Origin: Gemmiger sp. An120
Lineage (GTDB): Bacteria; Bacillota; Clostridia; Oscillospirales; Ruminococcaceae
Direction: 5' to 3'
Assembly: GCF_002160955.1 (NCBI RefSeq)
Contig: NZ_NFLN01000002.1
Coordinates: forward strand, 62,001-126,000
DNA length: 64,000 nucleotides
Shown: one piece after another, positions 21,901-30,257 of the stretch
Position numbering within the stretch: the first letter of the stretch is position 1
Layout: every line of letters begins with the position of its first letter
Translations under genes and position numbers: made by a program
The notes under the pieces: model-generated
Seen by the model: the letters and a program-made list of their open reading frames with translations, nothing else
What the model was told of the DNA's origin: nothing
The model's database searches: none

Positions 21901-22214
21901 AATACGATGAGAGACTAAAGGAAGAGAATGAAGACTTGCGGCTCAAATCTGTTGTCCCGTTCCAACTTGCCTACGCTGTTTCGATTCACAAAGCGCAAGG
22001 TCTGGAATATGACTCGGTTAAGGTGATTATTCCAAGCAATAATGCCGAAAAAATAACTCATGGTGTCTTCTATACGGCAATTACTCGAGCTAAGACAAAT
22101 TTGAAGATTTACTGGAGTTCCGAAACGATGCAAGAGGTTGTAAAGGGATTTGCGATAAATGAGATGAAGAAAAAAAGTTTGGAAATTGTGAAGTCAAAAT
22201 TGGCAGAAGGGTGA
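18906..22214 (+). CDS. DUF4365-like nuclease fused to an SF1 helicase (stand-alone defence candidate)
   Basis: Protein of 1,102 residues. The N-terminus carries DG-(T)-FE near residue 55-59 and VQIKGT near 79, matching the PD-(D/E)xK-type DUF4365 domain (D, E, QxK catalytic triad). A long middle of about 550 residues is unassigned. The C-terminal third is an SF1 helicase: GAAGTGKTT near 712, FMDECS near 779, LAGDIHQI near 805, STWRTQ near 840, AVSIHKAQGLEYD near 1023 and YTAITRAK near 1058. A single-gene nuclease-helicase of this size within a defence island is probably an antiphage effector; substrate unknown. It has its own promoter and is AT-richer than the recombinases after it. Confidence 0.75.
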   Translation: MIEQVREKVKRHIKTHSERSVEDRSAIALLGAFLNPGGRINTSFEANDTWPNHDGTFEFVSNPNVSRRPTQNFIVQIKGTHLYSEKDGIVKYSLKSLAFPAYICDHVSLDPGILFVVLNPDQRGTQRVFWKYMSVDFLNSINFDNDSMTIAFSADEEILNTDESVAAFCEKLEYIANHHSFVNQLDSKSYTRHDVEKIISACDTEIMESIDRLDIFNDTRDGVSRRILKRLDDLCTAALLLNAIADGIDTPTLPLAWERSMLTIETKYLGIFLRGLQYIGKRVPDEGQSERLMLKYYDFLWQIRKSLGEKYGINILGNLEKFPLHIDQIDQQYYEMVAIAINTVGSTRCALRTSRYYVQKKIPFFIGRERYYEVTLQLAGAYASKYNRITAYSKENISTSYSVQVGYVDAPMNLWGIDSSIKVITNWRVSIDPVCLNKLGKVLKIPTRISSQYGEYEELMRFLTRTGLSFLDLIDFQEVEFLRVIDSIYRTTNTSVYKEVLLTLREHYSKASNEFGRNVVRYLLLNLREETLESVMPTQFTHKMLSAKLYLPSSCYPFERNPFISNLTGSKTSAGNQVKKLISVAGIEKIDVVRPYLSIRNAIKQTGEIYFETTSESSVAEIQKYNDQLDSWERSQGYQIILSDGFACIQSYERTTLFILRRLLEFSNNGNKGQREYNQKFLRESPLDFADDLKKQAIQDVFVNSRLLLIYGAAGTGKTTLINYISNLMSNQRKLFLTKTHTALQNLKRRIDNPGTDSDFISIDSFTKQVNLPDYDIIFMDECSTIDNRTMERFLNRMSPDSFLVLAGDIHQIESIEFGNWFFYAKDIIKTQGSNVELLSTWRTQDQALISLWNEVRTRSDMITEKLVINGPYSEDIGPNVFKREYEDEVILCLNYDGKFGLNNMNNYFQAANTKSAAVSWAEWTYKIGDPILFNDSKRFDLLYNNLKGRIVNIERSSNSISFTVDVDIPLTEVACRRDGIEFVETVENGTRIRFEVYEYDERLKEENEDLRLKSVVPFQLAYAVSIHKAQGLEYDSVKVIIPSNNAEKITHGVFYTAITRAKTNLKIYWSSETMQEVVKGFAINEMKKKSLEIVKSKLAEG

Positions 22215-22280
22215 CATTGTTATAATGCTATGCGGATTGCAGCTGGTCTCACTACTGCGCTGAAATAGACTGAAGAAAGC

Positions 22281-22336
22281 AGTAGCTATTTCTCCTTTTC
22301 TGTGGTATTGTTCGGTTGCCGAAAGGAGACGACGAT
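22281..22336 (+). repeat. Shared recombinase leader, copy 1
   Basis: GTAGCTATT, about 10 variable bases, TGTGGTAT, TGTT, GCC and AAAGGAG, ending at the start codon of the first recombinase. The same leader precedes the genes at 24067 and 36304. TGTGGTAT could be an extended -10 element; a recombinase or regulator site is also possible. Confidence 0.6.
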
Positions 22337-23047
22337 ATGCAGAAAGGAAACAGTTGCACCGTGGGCCAGTGGTGCGGCCGCTGGTTTTGTGAGAATCAGA
22401 GCAGATGGAGCGGTAGCACCGTGGGCGGATACCGCAACCTGATCTACCGCCACATCTACCCCGGAATCGGTAGCATTCCGCTGGCGGAGTTGTCAGAAGA
22501 CACCGTCACCAGTTTCTATGACGGTCTGCGGAACCAGGGACTCAGCGCCAGAAGCATCTGGTGCGTCCATCTGCTCCTGCGGCGCTGTATGGATGAAGCG
22601 GCCCGTGACCAGCGTATTCCCTATAATCCGGTGCGGCTCTGCCATGAACCGAAGGCAGAGGAATATAAGACTGCTCCCTTGCGCCTGGGGCAGATCCAGC
22701 GATACCTGAATGCAGCAGAGAAGCTTGGCGCACTCCCTCTCATCTACACAGGACTCTCCAGCGGCCTGCGGCAATGTGAACTCATCACCTTGTCGTGGGC
22801 CGATTTTCATATCCGCTGCCGGTATATCCTCAAGGGACGGCGCCTGCTGGCCCTCAACCGCAAGGCGGAGCATCTTCTGGAACAGATACCGGAAACCGGC
22901 TGCTATGTGTTCCTCAACCCCAAGACCCGAGCGCCGTATCAGCTTCACGAGCTCTACTACCTGCACAAGCGAATACTGAAACAGGCCGGCCTGCCGTGGG
23001 TGGCCTTCCGGAACCTGCAGCGCCAATGCATGGAGGTGGGGATATGA
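22337..23047 (+). CDS. Degenerate tyrosine recombinase (no catalytic C-terminus)
   Basis: Protein of 236 residues from ATG 22337 (AAAGGAG upstream; preferred to TTG 22316). It has the SAM-like core-binding domain and the first catalytic arginine region (SGLRQCE near 141). Where an integrase shows HxLRHT it reads FRNLQRQCMEVG and then stops, so the His-x-x-Arg box and the nucleophile Tyr are missing. Its TGA overlaps the ATG of the next recombinase (ATGA). It could be a DNA-binding helper to the intact partner, or a truncated relic whose tail was replaced; the exact ATGA coupling favours a maintained helper. Confidence 0.75.
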   Translation: MQKGNSCTVGQWCGRWFCENQSRWSGSTVGGYRNLIYRHIYPGIGSIPLAELSEDTVTSFYDGLRNQGLSARSIWCVHLLLRRCMDEAARDQRIPYNPVRLCHEPKAEEYKTAPLRLGQIQRYLNAAEKLGALPLIYTGLSSGLRQCELITLSWADFHIRCRYILKGRRLLALNRKAEHLLEQIPETGCYVFLNPKTRAPYQLHELYYLHKRILKQAGLPWVAFRNLQRQCMEVGI

Positions 23048-24012
23048 CGCTGAGAGAGTATATCCTCCACTGGCGGGAGGCCTATGACAAGAACCAAAGC
23101 AGGCCAACCACCTATGCAGCCCACGGTTATCTCTTCAAAAACCATATCCTCCCCGGCTTGGGGAATATACCGCTGGAGGAATTGACTGCGGAACAGGTTG
23201 GAGATTTTCTGGAGGAGCGAAAACACTTTGGCGGTCATCGCCCGGAGAGTCCCGAATACCCAGGACTGGGCGAACACACCATGCGGCACATCCACCGACT
23301 GCTCCAGCAATGCCTGGAACAAGCGATCCAGGACGGACTGATAGCGGAAAACCCCGCCCGTGCGTTTCATTATCCGAAGCCCAAGAAGGTCAGTGCCAAT
23401 GTGCTGACGCCGGCAGAGGTGGAGGACTATCTGGACGTGGCGGATCGGTTAGGCCACCTCCCCATGTTTCTGCTGGCACTGACGGCGGGGCTCCGGCAAG
23501 GAGAGTTGATCGCACTGAAATGGAGCGACTTGGATGTTAAGATGTGGACGCTGACCATCTCGGAGAGCCGGTCGGTGGAGCGGCGGGAGCTGGTGGAGTA
23601 TGAAGGTGGCACCAGGACCGTCTGCCTGACCCAAGAGGTTGTCGAGCTCCTGGACGTGGAACACGCCAGGCACCCCAGCAGCCCGCTCATGTTCATGCAC
23701 CCGGCCACACAGAGACCCTACTCACCCCAGATGGTGCGCCGGATGCACAATGAAATTGTCAAGGAGGCAGGGCTGGACCACATCCGCTTCGCAGATCTCC
23801 GGCACACCTGCGCCGTCCTCGCGCTGCAAAATGGGATGGACACCAAAGAGGTATCGCAGATGCTGGGCCATTTCCGAACATCCATGACGCGACAGAACTA
23901 CGCTCCCTATCTGACCTGCCCAGCCGCCAAAAGCGAAAACAACCCCAACGAAGCATCTCAGGAGGAACTGCGGCAAGCGGCAGACATTCTGGGCAACCTC
24001 CTGAAATTTTGA
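23044..24012 (+). CDS. Tyrosine recombinase/integrase
   Basis: Protein of 322 residues. It has an N-terminal core-binding domain (about 1-110) and a full catalytic domain: AGLRQGE near 148, FADLRHTC near 249, LGHFRTSMTRQNY near 274 with the presumed nucleophile Tyr. Translation is coupled to the preceding degenerate recombinase by a 4-nt overlap. It lies within the 22-kb segment bounded by the left-end repeat (18343) and the tRNA-Pro, so it is one of two candidates for the enzyme that recombines at the TTTGGGA anticodon-loop core. Confidence 0.9.
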   Translation: MTLREYILHWREAYDKNQSRPTTYAAHGYLFKNHILPGLGNIPLEELTAEQVGDFLEERKHFGGHRPESPEYPGLGEHTMRHIHRLLQQCLEQAIQDGLIAENPARAFHYPKPKKVSANVLTPAEVEDYLDVADRLGHLPMFLLALTAGLRQGELIALKWSDLDVKMWTLTISESRSVERRELVEYEGGTRTVCLTQEVVELLDVEHARHPSSPLMFMHPATQRPYSPQMVRRMHNEIVKEAGLDHIRFADLRHTCAVLALQNGMDTKEVSQMLGHFRTSMTRQNYAPYLTCPAAKSENNPNEASQEELRQAADILGNLLKF

Positions 24013-24066
24013 TAGCTATTGCGTGGAAAGTGTGGTATATGTTTGGGCCGCAAGGAGATGACGACG
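24011..24066 (+). repeat. Shared recombinase leader, copy 2
   Basis: ATAGCTATT, a spacer, TGTGGTAT, TGTTTG, GCC and AAGGAG immediately ahead of the DUF6809-like gene; the same order of blocks as at 22281 and 36247. Confidence 0.6.
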
Positions 24067-24381
24067 ATGGAAAACAAACTGCTCAAAGAGCTGTATGATC
24101 ACTTTTATATCTGCCCGGAGCTGGACGAGCAGGAGAACGAAGTGGAGGAGTGCCACAAAGCGTTGATCGCGACTTTGGAAAAACCGGAGCGCAAGCTGGT
24201 GCTGAGGATCATTGACGCCCAGGACTCTATCAGAGAACAGACCTCCCTCGACAGCTTTATCGCCGGATTTGAGCTGGCGTGGAGGCTCTCGGCAGAATTA
24301 CACAACGACGAAAACGAGCGCTCATTCTCCTGTCGGACCAGGAGGTCGGGCGCTCATTTGGTAGATAAAAGAGATAAATAG
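24067..24381 (+). CDS. Small DUF6809-like protein
   Basis: Protein of 104 residues starting at ATG 24067; an in-frame ATG at 24058 is too close to the AAGGAG. It begins MENKLLKELYDHFYICPE and is mostly acidic helices, as in the DUF6809 proteins common next to recombinases in Clostridia. The last 18 or so residues are Arg-rich and unlike the rest. It shares its leader with two recombinase genes, so it probably belongs to the same regulon. Function unknown. Confidence 0.55.
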   Translation: MENKLLKELYDHFYICPELDEQENEVEECHKALIATLEKPERKLVLRIIDAQDSIREQTSLDSFIAGFELAWRLSAELHNDENERSFSCRTRRSGAHLVDKRDK

Positions 24382-24696
24382 ATCAATCCCCATAGCATAA
24401 GAATCGTGTGCTTGGTCTTGGTCAGATAAAACATCAGCGTTCTAATCAGGTTGAAAATATAAGAAACGGTGACTCCAAAATTGACGGCATTAATGGAACT
24501 ATAGAATATGGTATATTGACAAAAGAACTATATTAGCATTACTGGAGGGCCTCTACAGCTATTTTTGATAATTCTAATTCGAGAGTATGTATCCAAAAAT
24601 AAAATTACAAATCTAAAAATCAGATTTTCGATAGACAAATGGAGCTTCTTTTGATAAAATTATTTAGTGTCCCACGGCTGGAACTTAGTTTTTCAA
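24382..24696. other. AT-rich non-coding gap
   Basis: No gene, tRNA or clear hairpin recognised. The drop in GC marks the junction between the recombinase block and the AT-rich restriction operon. Confidence 0.5.
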
Positions 24697-24728
24697 TTGA
24701 GGAATAATTTTGAGTTAGTATAAACTCA
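24697..24728 (+). promoter_or_regulatory. Promoter with overlapping palindromic operator of the restriction operon
   Basis: TTGAGG (24697-24702), a 16-bp spacer and TATAAA (24719-24724). A perfect inverted repeat TGAGTT-N6-AACTCA (24711-24728) covers the -10 box. The first gene of the operon is a Cro/C1-type HTH protein, so this is a natural operator for autoregulation, as with the controller proteins of restriction systems. Confidence 0.65.
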
Positions 24729-24746
24729 GTGCAAGAGGTGTTTGTT

Positions 24747-24962
24747 ATGACCGTTTGCTATAATAAACTGTGGAAGCTTCTGATTGATAAGAACATGAAA
24801 AAGAAGGATTTGCGCTTGGCCACAGGTATGTCGACCACTGCTCTCGCTAAGCTGGGTAAGAACGAGCACGTCAGCACGGAGATTCTTACCAAAATCTGTA
24901 AGGTTCTGGATTGCGATTTCTGCGATATCATCGAGCTGGTGAAAGAGAAAGATGACGATTAA
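24747..24962 (+). CDS. Cro/C1-type HTH controller of the restriction operon
   Basis: Protein of 71 residues from ATG 24747 after AAGAGG. It consists almost wholly of a helix-turn-helix domain (KKKDLRLATGMSTTALAKLGKNE, residues about 18-40) with the DCDFCDIIEL end typical of small Xre-family regulators found ahead of C5 methyltransferases. It opens the operon and lies 18 bp beyond a palindrome on the -10 box, which suggests it times methyltransferase and nuclease expression. Confidence 0.8.
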   Translation: MTVCYNKLWKLLIDKNMKKKDLRLATGMSTTALAKLGKNEHVSTEILTKICKVLDCDFCDIIELVKEKDDD

Positions 24963-25011
24963 TTAGAATTAGCAAAAGATGAACAGAGATTTCACGAGAG
25001 GATGTAAACCA

Positions 25012-26037
25012 ATGTTAAAACCAATTCGATATGCGGAGTTCTGTACAGGGGTTGGAGGTTTCAGGCTTGGAATAGAGGCTTCAGATGTCAAGACTGAGTC
25101 GGTCTATGCAAACGAAATCGATGACAATTGTGAAAAAACATATAAGAAGAACTTCGGGGTTGGCTTTGATTCAAAAGATATTTTTGAGATTAATCCATAT
25201 ACTTTGCCTGATTTTGATATGTTGTGCGCTGGTTTTCCATGCCAGCCATTCTCATCTGCGGGGAAAGAACTTGGATTCAAAGATTCGCGAGGAACGGTCT
25301 TTTTCAAGCTGCTATCCGTGATAGAGGTAAAAAAACCACAAATAGTTTTTTTGGAGAATGTTCCAAATTTAGTAAGGCATGATAAAGGCAGAACATTTAG
25401 AATTATTACCGAAAAGCTGGTGAATGCGGGATACACTGTATCTTCTGTCATATTGGATAGTACATACTTTGGAATTCCTCAAAGTCGTTCACGTATCTAT
25501 ATCGTGGGATTGCGCAAAGATACCTATGGAGAACGTTTAGTTAAATTTACGGAGAAAAGAACAGAAAAAACATCTTTTCGACCGTTTATTATTCGTGGTG
25601 ATCGCTCCATTCCTGTCACCGAAAGATGGAATGAGTACATTGACTATTATCTTGGAATCAAGACAATAGAGGAGATGTCGTTTGAGGTTCCGCGAACGAG
25701 AAAGGTATTGGAACGCGTTGCAGCTAATTGCGATCTTAGTGATTGCGTTTTCCAAGTGAGATCCAGTGGTGTAAGAGCATTATCAATTGATAGTCCCTTG
25801 CCTACCCTTACTGTTTTGAACTCAGGTGGAGGTGCACATATTCCGATTCTTTCAAAAGAACGTCGGCATCTAAGTGTTAACGAGCTGAAAAGAGTAATGG
25901 GATTTCCTGATACTTATGATTTTACTGCGGTTTGTCGAACTGATGCCGCTAAGCAATTAGCCAATGCTGTTTGTCCACCTGTTATTGAATCTATTTTCAG
26001 AAACATTATGGAAGCGATTGGTTATCAGGAGGATTGA
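25012..26037 (+). CDS. DNA (cytosine-5) methyltransferase M1
   Basis: Protein of 341 residues from ATG 25012 (GAGAGGAT upstream); an in-frame ATG 24979 lacks a good site. C5-methyltransferase motifs are in order: I (FCTGVGG, near 10), IV with the catalytic Cys (GFPCQPF, near 74), VI (ENVPN, near 114), VIII (QSRSRIYIVG, near 156) and X (ANAVCPP, near 317). The target-recognition region is about 190-270. It transfers a methyl group from S-adenosylmethionine to cytosine at the operon's recognition site. The next gene is a second C5 enzyme, as in LlaJI- and BsuMI-type systems, where an asymmetric or unusual site needs two methyltransferases. Confidence 0.95.
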   Translation: MLKPIRYAEFCTGVGGFRLGIEASDVKTESVYANEIDDNCEKTYKKNFGVGFDSKDIFEINPYTLPDFDMLCAGFPCQPFSSAGKELGFKDSRGTVFFKLLSVIEVKKPQIVFLENVPNLVRHDKGRTFRIITEKLVNAGYTVSSVILDSTYFGIPQSRSRIYIVGLRKDTYGERLVKFTEKRTEKTSFRPFIIRGDRSIPVTERWNEYIDYYLGIKTIEEMSFEVPRTRKVLERVAANCDLSDCVFQVRSSGVRALSIDSPLPTLTVLNSGGGAHIPILSKERRHLSVNELKRVMGFPDTYDFTAVCRTDAAKQLANAVCPPVIESIFRNIMEAIGYQED

Positions 26038-26042
26038 CTATT

Positions 26043-27092
26043 TTGAATCAAAAGAAAACGAACATATATCTTCAGCGGCTGAATTCTTTTAGTCAAGAAG
26101 TTGAGTATAAATATAACTGTATTAGCCTATTCAGCGGAGGTGGAGGTCTTGACCTTGGCGCACATTTTGCTGGATTCAAGACCCTTTTGGTGAGTGACAT
26201 TGTTCCAGCCTATACACAAACAATAAAAGCTAATCTCCCCCATGTCTCTGTATATAATGACGATGCAATAGATTTAACTGCTGCAAAGATCAGAGATTTG
26301 GCTAAAATGAATCAGGATATTGATCTGATTATTGCCGGACCTCCTTGCCAGGCCTTTAGCATTATGGGAAAAAGGAAATCTCTGGATGATCCAAGAGGTA
26401 GACTGACGATAAAGTATTTTGAACTTATTTCCGGCTTAAAACCAAAAGTGTTTTTGTTTGAAAATGTTCCAGGATTGATGACTGTAAACCACGGAGAGGA
26501 TTTTAGTAATCTTTTGGAGTTTATTAAAAGCGAAACAGGATATCAATTATACAGAACAAAACTAAATGCAGCTGACTTTGGCATACCACAAGAGAGGGAA
26601 CGGATTTTTATTGTCGGGTTTAGACCTGACATATCATGCAAATCTTTCTCTTTCCCTGTAAACCCAACTGGACCATTATATGATCGACTCCCTGATAAAA
26701 TGCCGAGTAAATATGCATTAGAAAATGTAGATGGTTTGCCAAATCAAGTAATAAGAGTTCACACAGACGCGGTTAGAAAACGATTTGAAGCCGTACCTCA
26801 AGGCGGAAGAGATCGAGGCTCCTACTCGGATAAACTTAGGCCAGATATGCCGTCAGGCACAGTGATGATAGGATCTTCTGCAGGAGGTGCAAGACCGTTT
26901 ATTCATCCATATGAGCCCCGAGCATTGACCGTAAGAGAAACTGCTCGCCTACAAAGTTTTCCTGATTGGTATGTATTTTCTGGCTCAAGAACAGAACAAT
27001 ATCGCCAGGTAGGAAATGCTGTCCCACCTTTATTAGCGTATGAAATATTATCGGTGATTAGAAAAGTGTTGGAGGATCAAAATGTATCCTAA
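26043..27092 (+). CDS. DNA (cytosine-5) methyltransferase M2
   Basis: Protein of about 349 residues. The start taken is TTG 26043, about 10 nt after CAGGAGG; TTG 26034 is too close to it. Motifs: I (LFSGGGGLDLG near 29), IV (GPPCQAF near 99), VI (ENVPG near 139), VIII (QERERIFIVG near 183), X (GNAVPP near 323). The recognition domain differs from that of M1, so the two probably modify different strands or different cytosines of one site. The end overlaps the following gene by 11 nt. Confidence 0.95.
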   Translation: MNQKKTNIYLQRLNSFSQEVEYKYNCISLFSGGGGLDLGAHFAGFKTLLVSDIVPAYTQTIKANLPHVSVYNDDAIDLTAAKIRDLAKMNQDIDLIIAGPPCQAFSIMGKRKSLDDPRGRLTIKYFELISGLKPKVFLFENVPGLMTVNHGEDFSNLLEFIKSETGYQLYRTKLNAADFGIPQERERIFIVGFRPDISCKSFSFPVNPTGPLYDRLPDKMPSKYALENVDGLPNQVIRVHTDAVRKRFEAVPQGGRDRGSYSDKLRPDMPSGTVMIGSSAGGARPFIHPYEPRALTVRETARLQSFPDWYVFSGSRTEQYRQVGNAVPPLLAYEILSVIRKVLEDQNVS

Positions 27093-27993
27093 TATTCCGT
27101 ATGCAGGTCTGTCATGGCCGATTACCCAACATGCTGGTGTTCTTAAAGCCAAAGTGTTTGATGGCCTGCTAAATGCTTGTCTTCTTTGCAAAGGCGAAAC
27201 TGTAAATGCGGAGAAAATAAATGGATATCTCGTTAATAACGGAATCCTTACAGCCAATGTTCGGTCAGATAGCAATCAAGTTGACGCCTGGAGAGACTAC
27301 CAGCAGATTTTGAGCGAATTTGGACTCATATATTCTACCAGGATAAGTAAAGTGCTTACATTTACGCCCATAGCAATGGCCTATTTGAACGATAGCCTTT
27401 CTTACTCGGAATTAATCACTTTGCAACTATTGAGGTATCAGTATCCAAATGGGCATAAGTCTCAACTAAGCCCATCTTTGGTGAAAAGCTATGGCGAAAA
27501 TTTTAACTATGAGTCTTTTACAGAACTACAGGCACATTACAATATACAATTGAGACCAGCAGTCCTGATATGGAAGATTTTATATAAACTGTGGGAAAGT
27601 GGTGAGTTGCCAGTACTATCTCTGGACGAAATGCAACGCTACGCAGTACGGTGTACAATCATGTCAGACTATTTGTCCTGCACTGAAAGCATCATAGAGT
27701 CTCGGCATGATGGTCAACAACTCCAGATGTTAACAAGGGCCAGAAGAAATATGGCTGATTGGATGAAACTGCTTTCACAAACGCTGCTTTTTAATGTTAG
27801 TGGTGACGGAAATACGATAGCATTATCTACATATTCTATAAAAGAAAGAAAAGCAGTGGATTATGTATGTAACCGTCTTTCTGATCCGTCTTCTTTCTGG
27901 GAGTACAAAAAGAGCGATTATAAGCAAGATTGGTTCAATTTTTACGGAAACTATGACAATAATGTTGAATATATCCTTAAAGAAAGCAAATAA
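27082..27993 (+). CDS. Unknown restriction-operon subunit (winged-helix-like N-terminus)
   Basis: Protein of 303 residues, ATG 27082 behind GGAGG. I do not recognise a named family. The first ~110 residues (repeated helix-strand pattern, GLLNACLLCKGETVNAEKINGYLV, ILSEFGLIYSTR) look like a winged helix. The rest is helical with no visible catalytic motif. It lies between the two methyltransferases and the McrB/LlaJI-like genes, with overlaps or near-zero spacing. BsuMI-type operons have an extra subunit at this place, so a part in the restriction complex, perhaps site recognition, is inferred. Confidence 0.6.
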   Translation: MYPNIPYAGLSWPITQHAGVLKAKVFDGLLNACLLCKGETVNAEKINGYLVNNGILTANVRSDSNQVDAWRDYQQILSEFGLIYSTRISKVLTFTPIAMAYLNDSLSYSELITLQLLRYQYPNGHKSQLSPSLVKSYGENFNYESFTELQAHYNIQLRPAVLIWKILYKLWESGELPVLSLDEMQRYAVRCTIMSDYLSCTESIIESRHDGQQLQMLTRARRNMADWMKLLSQTLLFNVSGDGNTIALSTYSIKERKAVDYVCNRLSDPSSFWEYKKSDYKQDWFNFYGNYDNNVEYILKESK

Positions 27994-28007
27994 AGGAGGA
28001 TTAAGTT

Positions 28008-30257
28008 GTGCAAGGAGAATCCTTGATATACCAACAGGCTGCAAACTTGGTAATAGAATATCCTAATTCACACGCAGTCAAGTTCGACACATCCAAAGAT
28101 GAAATTATTAGTTTGCTTAACGAATTCAAAGAAAAGTTTTCCCCGGAAGTTTTAAAGTCTTTAAGCGATGATGACCTTCTGAGCTATATTTTCTTGACAG
28201 CTGATGGCAATAATGATAGCCTTTGCTATCATCTTGAGTTTAATCCAAAACTCAAGAGAACATTTGGGAGTATTTCGGGTGGATCATCTTTTAAATTTGG
28301 CCTTTTTCAGCGACAAGAAGATGGAAAGTGGACTACAGGTGCACCAAAGTCACCACAAATTCTTTCCACGGAAGATGCATTGCAGCTGGGTAAGACAATC
28401 CGTGACAATCTTGTAAATGCTTGTGAGATGATTCAATCCAAGACACTTGATTCTGTAGAGGATTATGAAAAGCTGGATGATGATTTGAACGCACTGATGG
28501 GGAAATTTGCTTCTTACGCATGGGTACAGAAGTATTTTCACATGATTTTTCCAGACAAATTTATTGGATGGTATGTGGCAGACTGGCTGAAGCATATTTT
28601 GTTTGGATTTGGAATAAATCCAAGTGAAAAATACTATGGAATGAATGGACAGCTTGCCCTTATAAAAAAGAGGACAAGCTATATGTCGCCTGACTTTCAA
28701 GATATTTGTTATGCGATGTTTGGAGAGATCCGTCATTTTTACAGGTTAGGGTCATCTGATGAGTCTAAACATTATGCTGAGAAATGGCGTGAAGAAGGTA
28801 TTGTTGCAATTGGCTGGAGAGAAATTGGAGATCTGCTCAATTTTATTAAAAATGGTACTCTTGACAGAGATAAAGTAGCAGAAGCTTTATTATTACATTA
28901 CTACCAAAACGACAAAAAAACAGCATCACGAAAAGCAGGAGAACTAAAAGCATTTTATGAAACATCGGCATCTTCAGTGATGACTGTGATGGATGGTGCT
29001 CAACTGATAGCTTTTGTTGATGGCCTATCTCCATACTTCTATAATGCGACTGAAGATATGGCACATCAAAAATCTGGTATTTGGCATTCTCCGTTTGATG
29101 AATCGGATAGACTCCCGGAGGATGAAGGATACTTGACGAGTTGTTATGAGATAAAAAAGCCAGAGAATCTCCTGTTTTTGTATAAAAAGTATTACGAATT
29201 CCAAAATTCCGGTAAATCTGTAAACATAGATAATATGTTTATTCCGATTATATTTCAAACGGGATATCAGTCTTCATTTGAGAGAAATCGCATTATATTT
29301 GGTGCCCCTGGTACCGGTAAAAGTTTTAAACTCAACTGTGAAAAGGATGCCCTGCTTGCGGATGGCGGCGAGTACGAGCGAGTGACCTTCCACCCAGACT
29401 ATTCCTATGCTAATTTTGTCGGTACATATAAACCTGTTCCTTGCAAGGATAGCGATGGTAAGGATGCTATCACCTATTCTTATGTGCCGGGGCCCTTTAT
29501 GCGCACCTATGTGAAAGCGATTAAGAACGGCAGGACCGATGCACCCAAGCCCTTCCTGCTGGTAATAGAGGAGATCAACCGTGCCAATGTTGCGGCTGTG
29601 TTCGGTGATGTGTTCCAACTGCTTGATCGTGGTGATGACGAGGTCAGTGAGTATCCGATTCAGGCGTCCGAGGACATCAAAAGGTATCTGGCGGGAGAGC
29701 TCGGCGGCAATCCCGACGATTACTCTGAAATTCGCATCCCGGATAACATGTTTATCTGGGCTACTATGAACAGTGCTGACCAGGGTGTATTCCCGATGGA
29801 TACTGCATTCAAGCGTAGATGGGACTTCACCTATCTGGGTATCGATGACAGCGAAGCCGGAATTGTTGGCAAAAAGGTCATCCTCGGAGAGGGAGAATAT
29901 CGCCGTATTGTGGAATGGAATGTACTCCGCAAAGCCATCAACAATGAACTTCTCACTTACAAAGTCAATGAGGATAAGCTGATGGGGCCATATTTCATTT
30001 CCAAGAAAAATCTGCCGGAAAGCGAAATGATTGACCCCACAGTGTTTACTCGCATTTTCAAAAACAAGGTCATTATGTATCTGTTCGATGATGCTGCAAA
30101 ACAGAAGCGTATTACATTGTTTGGCGGCTGTGATGAGAAGGCGAAGAACCAGTATTCCAAGATTTGCAGAGAATTTGATGCCAAGGGCGTGTATATCTTC
30201 TGTGAAGGAATCAGCAGCCAATTTATTGATAATGTTCCAGAGGATGATGGGGAATGA
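28008..30257 (+). CDS. McrB-like AAA+ restriction subunit with EVE-like segment (LlaJI R1 type)
   Basis: Protein of 749 residues from GTG 28008 (AAAGGAGGA 8 nt upstream). The N-terminal ~230 residues are a DNA-recognition-type region. Residues about 245-290 (KHYAEKWREEGIVAIGW) resemble an EVE/YTH-like modified-base pocket. The AAA+ motor has Walker A GAPGTGKS near 432, a McrB-type Walker B (LLVIEEINRAN near 514), and ATMNSADQGVFPMDTA with FKRRWDF near 585-600. It should be the NTP-driven translocase that powers the nuclease subunit, whose ATG overlaps this gene's TGA by 4 nt. Confidence 0.9.
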   Translation: MQGESLIYQQAANLVIEYPNSHAVKFDTSKDEIISLLNEFKEKFSPEVLKSLSDDDLLSYIFLTADGNNDSLCYHLEFNPKLKRTFGSISGGSSFKFGLFQRQEDGKWTTGAPKSPQILSTEDALQLGKTIRDNLVNACEMIQSKTLDSVEDYEKLDDDLNALMGKFASYAWVQKYFHMIFPDKFIGWYVADWLKHILFGFGINPSEKYYGMNGQLALIKKRTSYMSPDFQDICYAMFGEIRHFYRLGSSDESKHYAEKWREEGIVAIGWREIGDLLNFIKNGTLDRDKVAEALLLHYYQNDKKTASRKAGELKAFYETSASSVMTVMDGAQLIAFVDGLSPYFYNATEDMAHQKSGIWHSPFDESDRLPEDEGYLTSCYEIKKPENLLFLYKKYYEFQNSGKSVNIDNMFIPIIFQTGYQSSFERNRIIFGAPGTGKSFKLNCEKDALLADGGEYERVTFHPDYSYANFVGTYKPVPCKDSDGKDAITYSYVPGPFMRTYVKAIKNGRTDAPKPFLLVIEEINRANVAAVFGDVFQLLDRGDDEVSEYPIQASEDIKRYLAGELGGNPDDYSEIRIPDNMFIWATMNSADQGVFPMDTAFKRRWDFTYLGIDDSEAGIVGKKVILGEGEYRRIVEWNVLRKAINNELLTYKVNEDKLMGPYFISKKNLPESEMIDPTVFTRIFKNKVIMYLFDDAAKQKRITLFGGCDEKAKNQYSKICREFDAKGVYIFCEGISSQFIDNVPEDDGE

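Noticed and set aside
24979-25011. Upstream ATG start for methyltransferase M1
   Set aside because: The extra 11 codons are not typical of the family and the later ATG has the better ribosome binding site.
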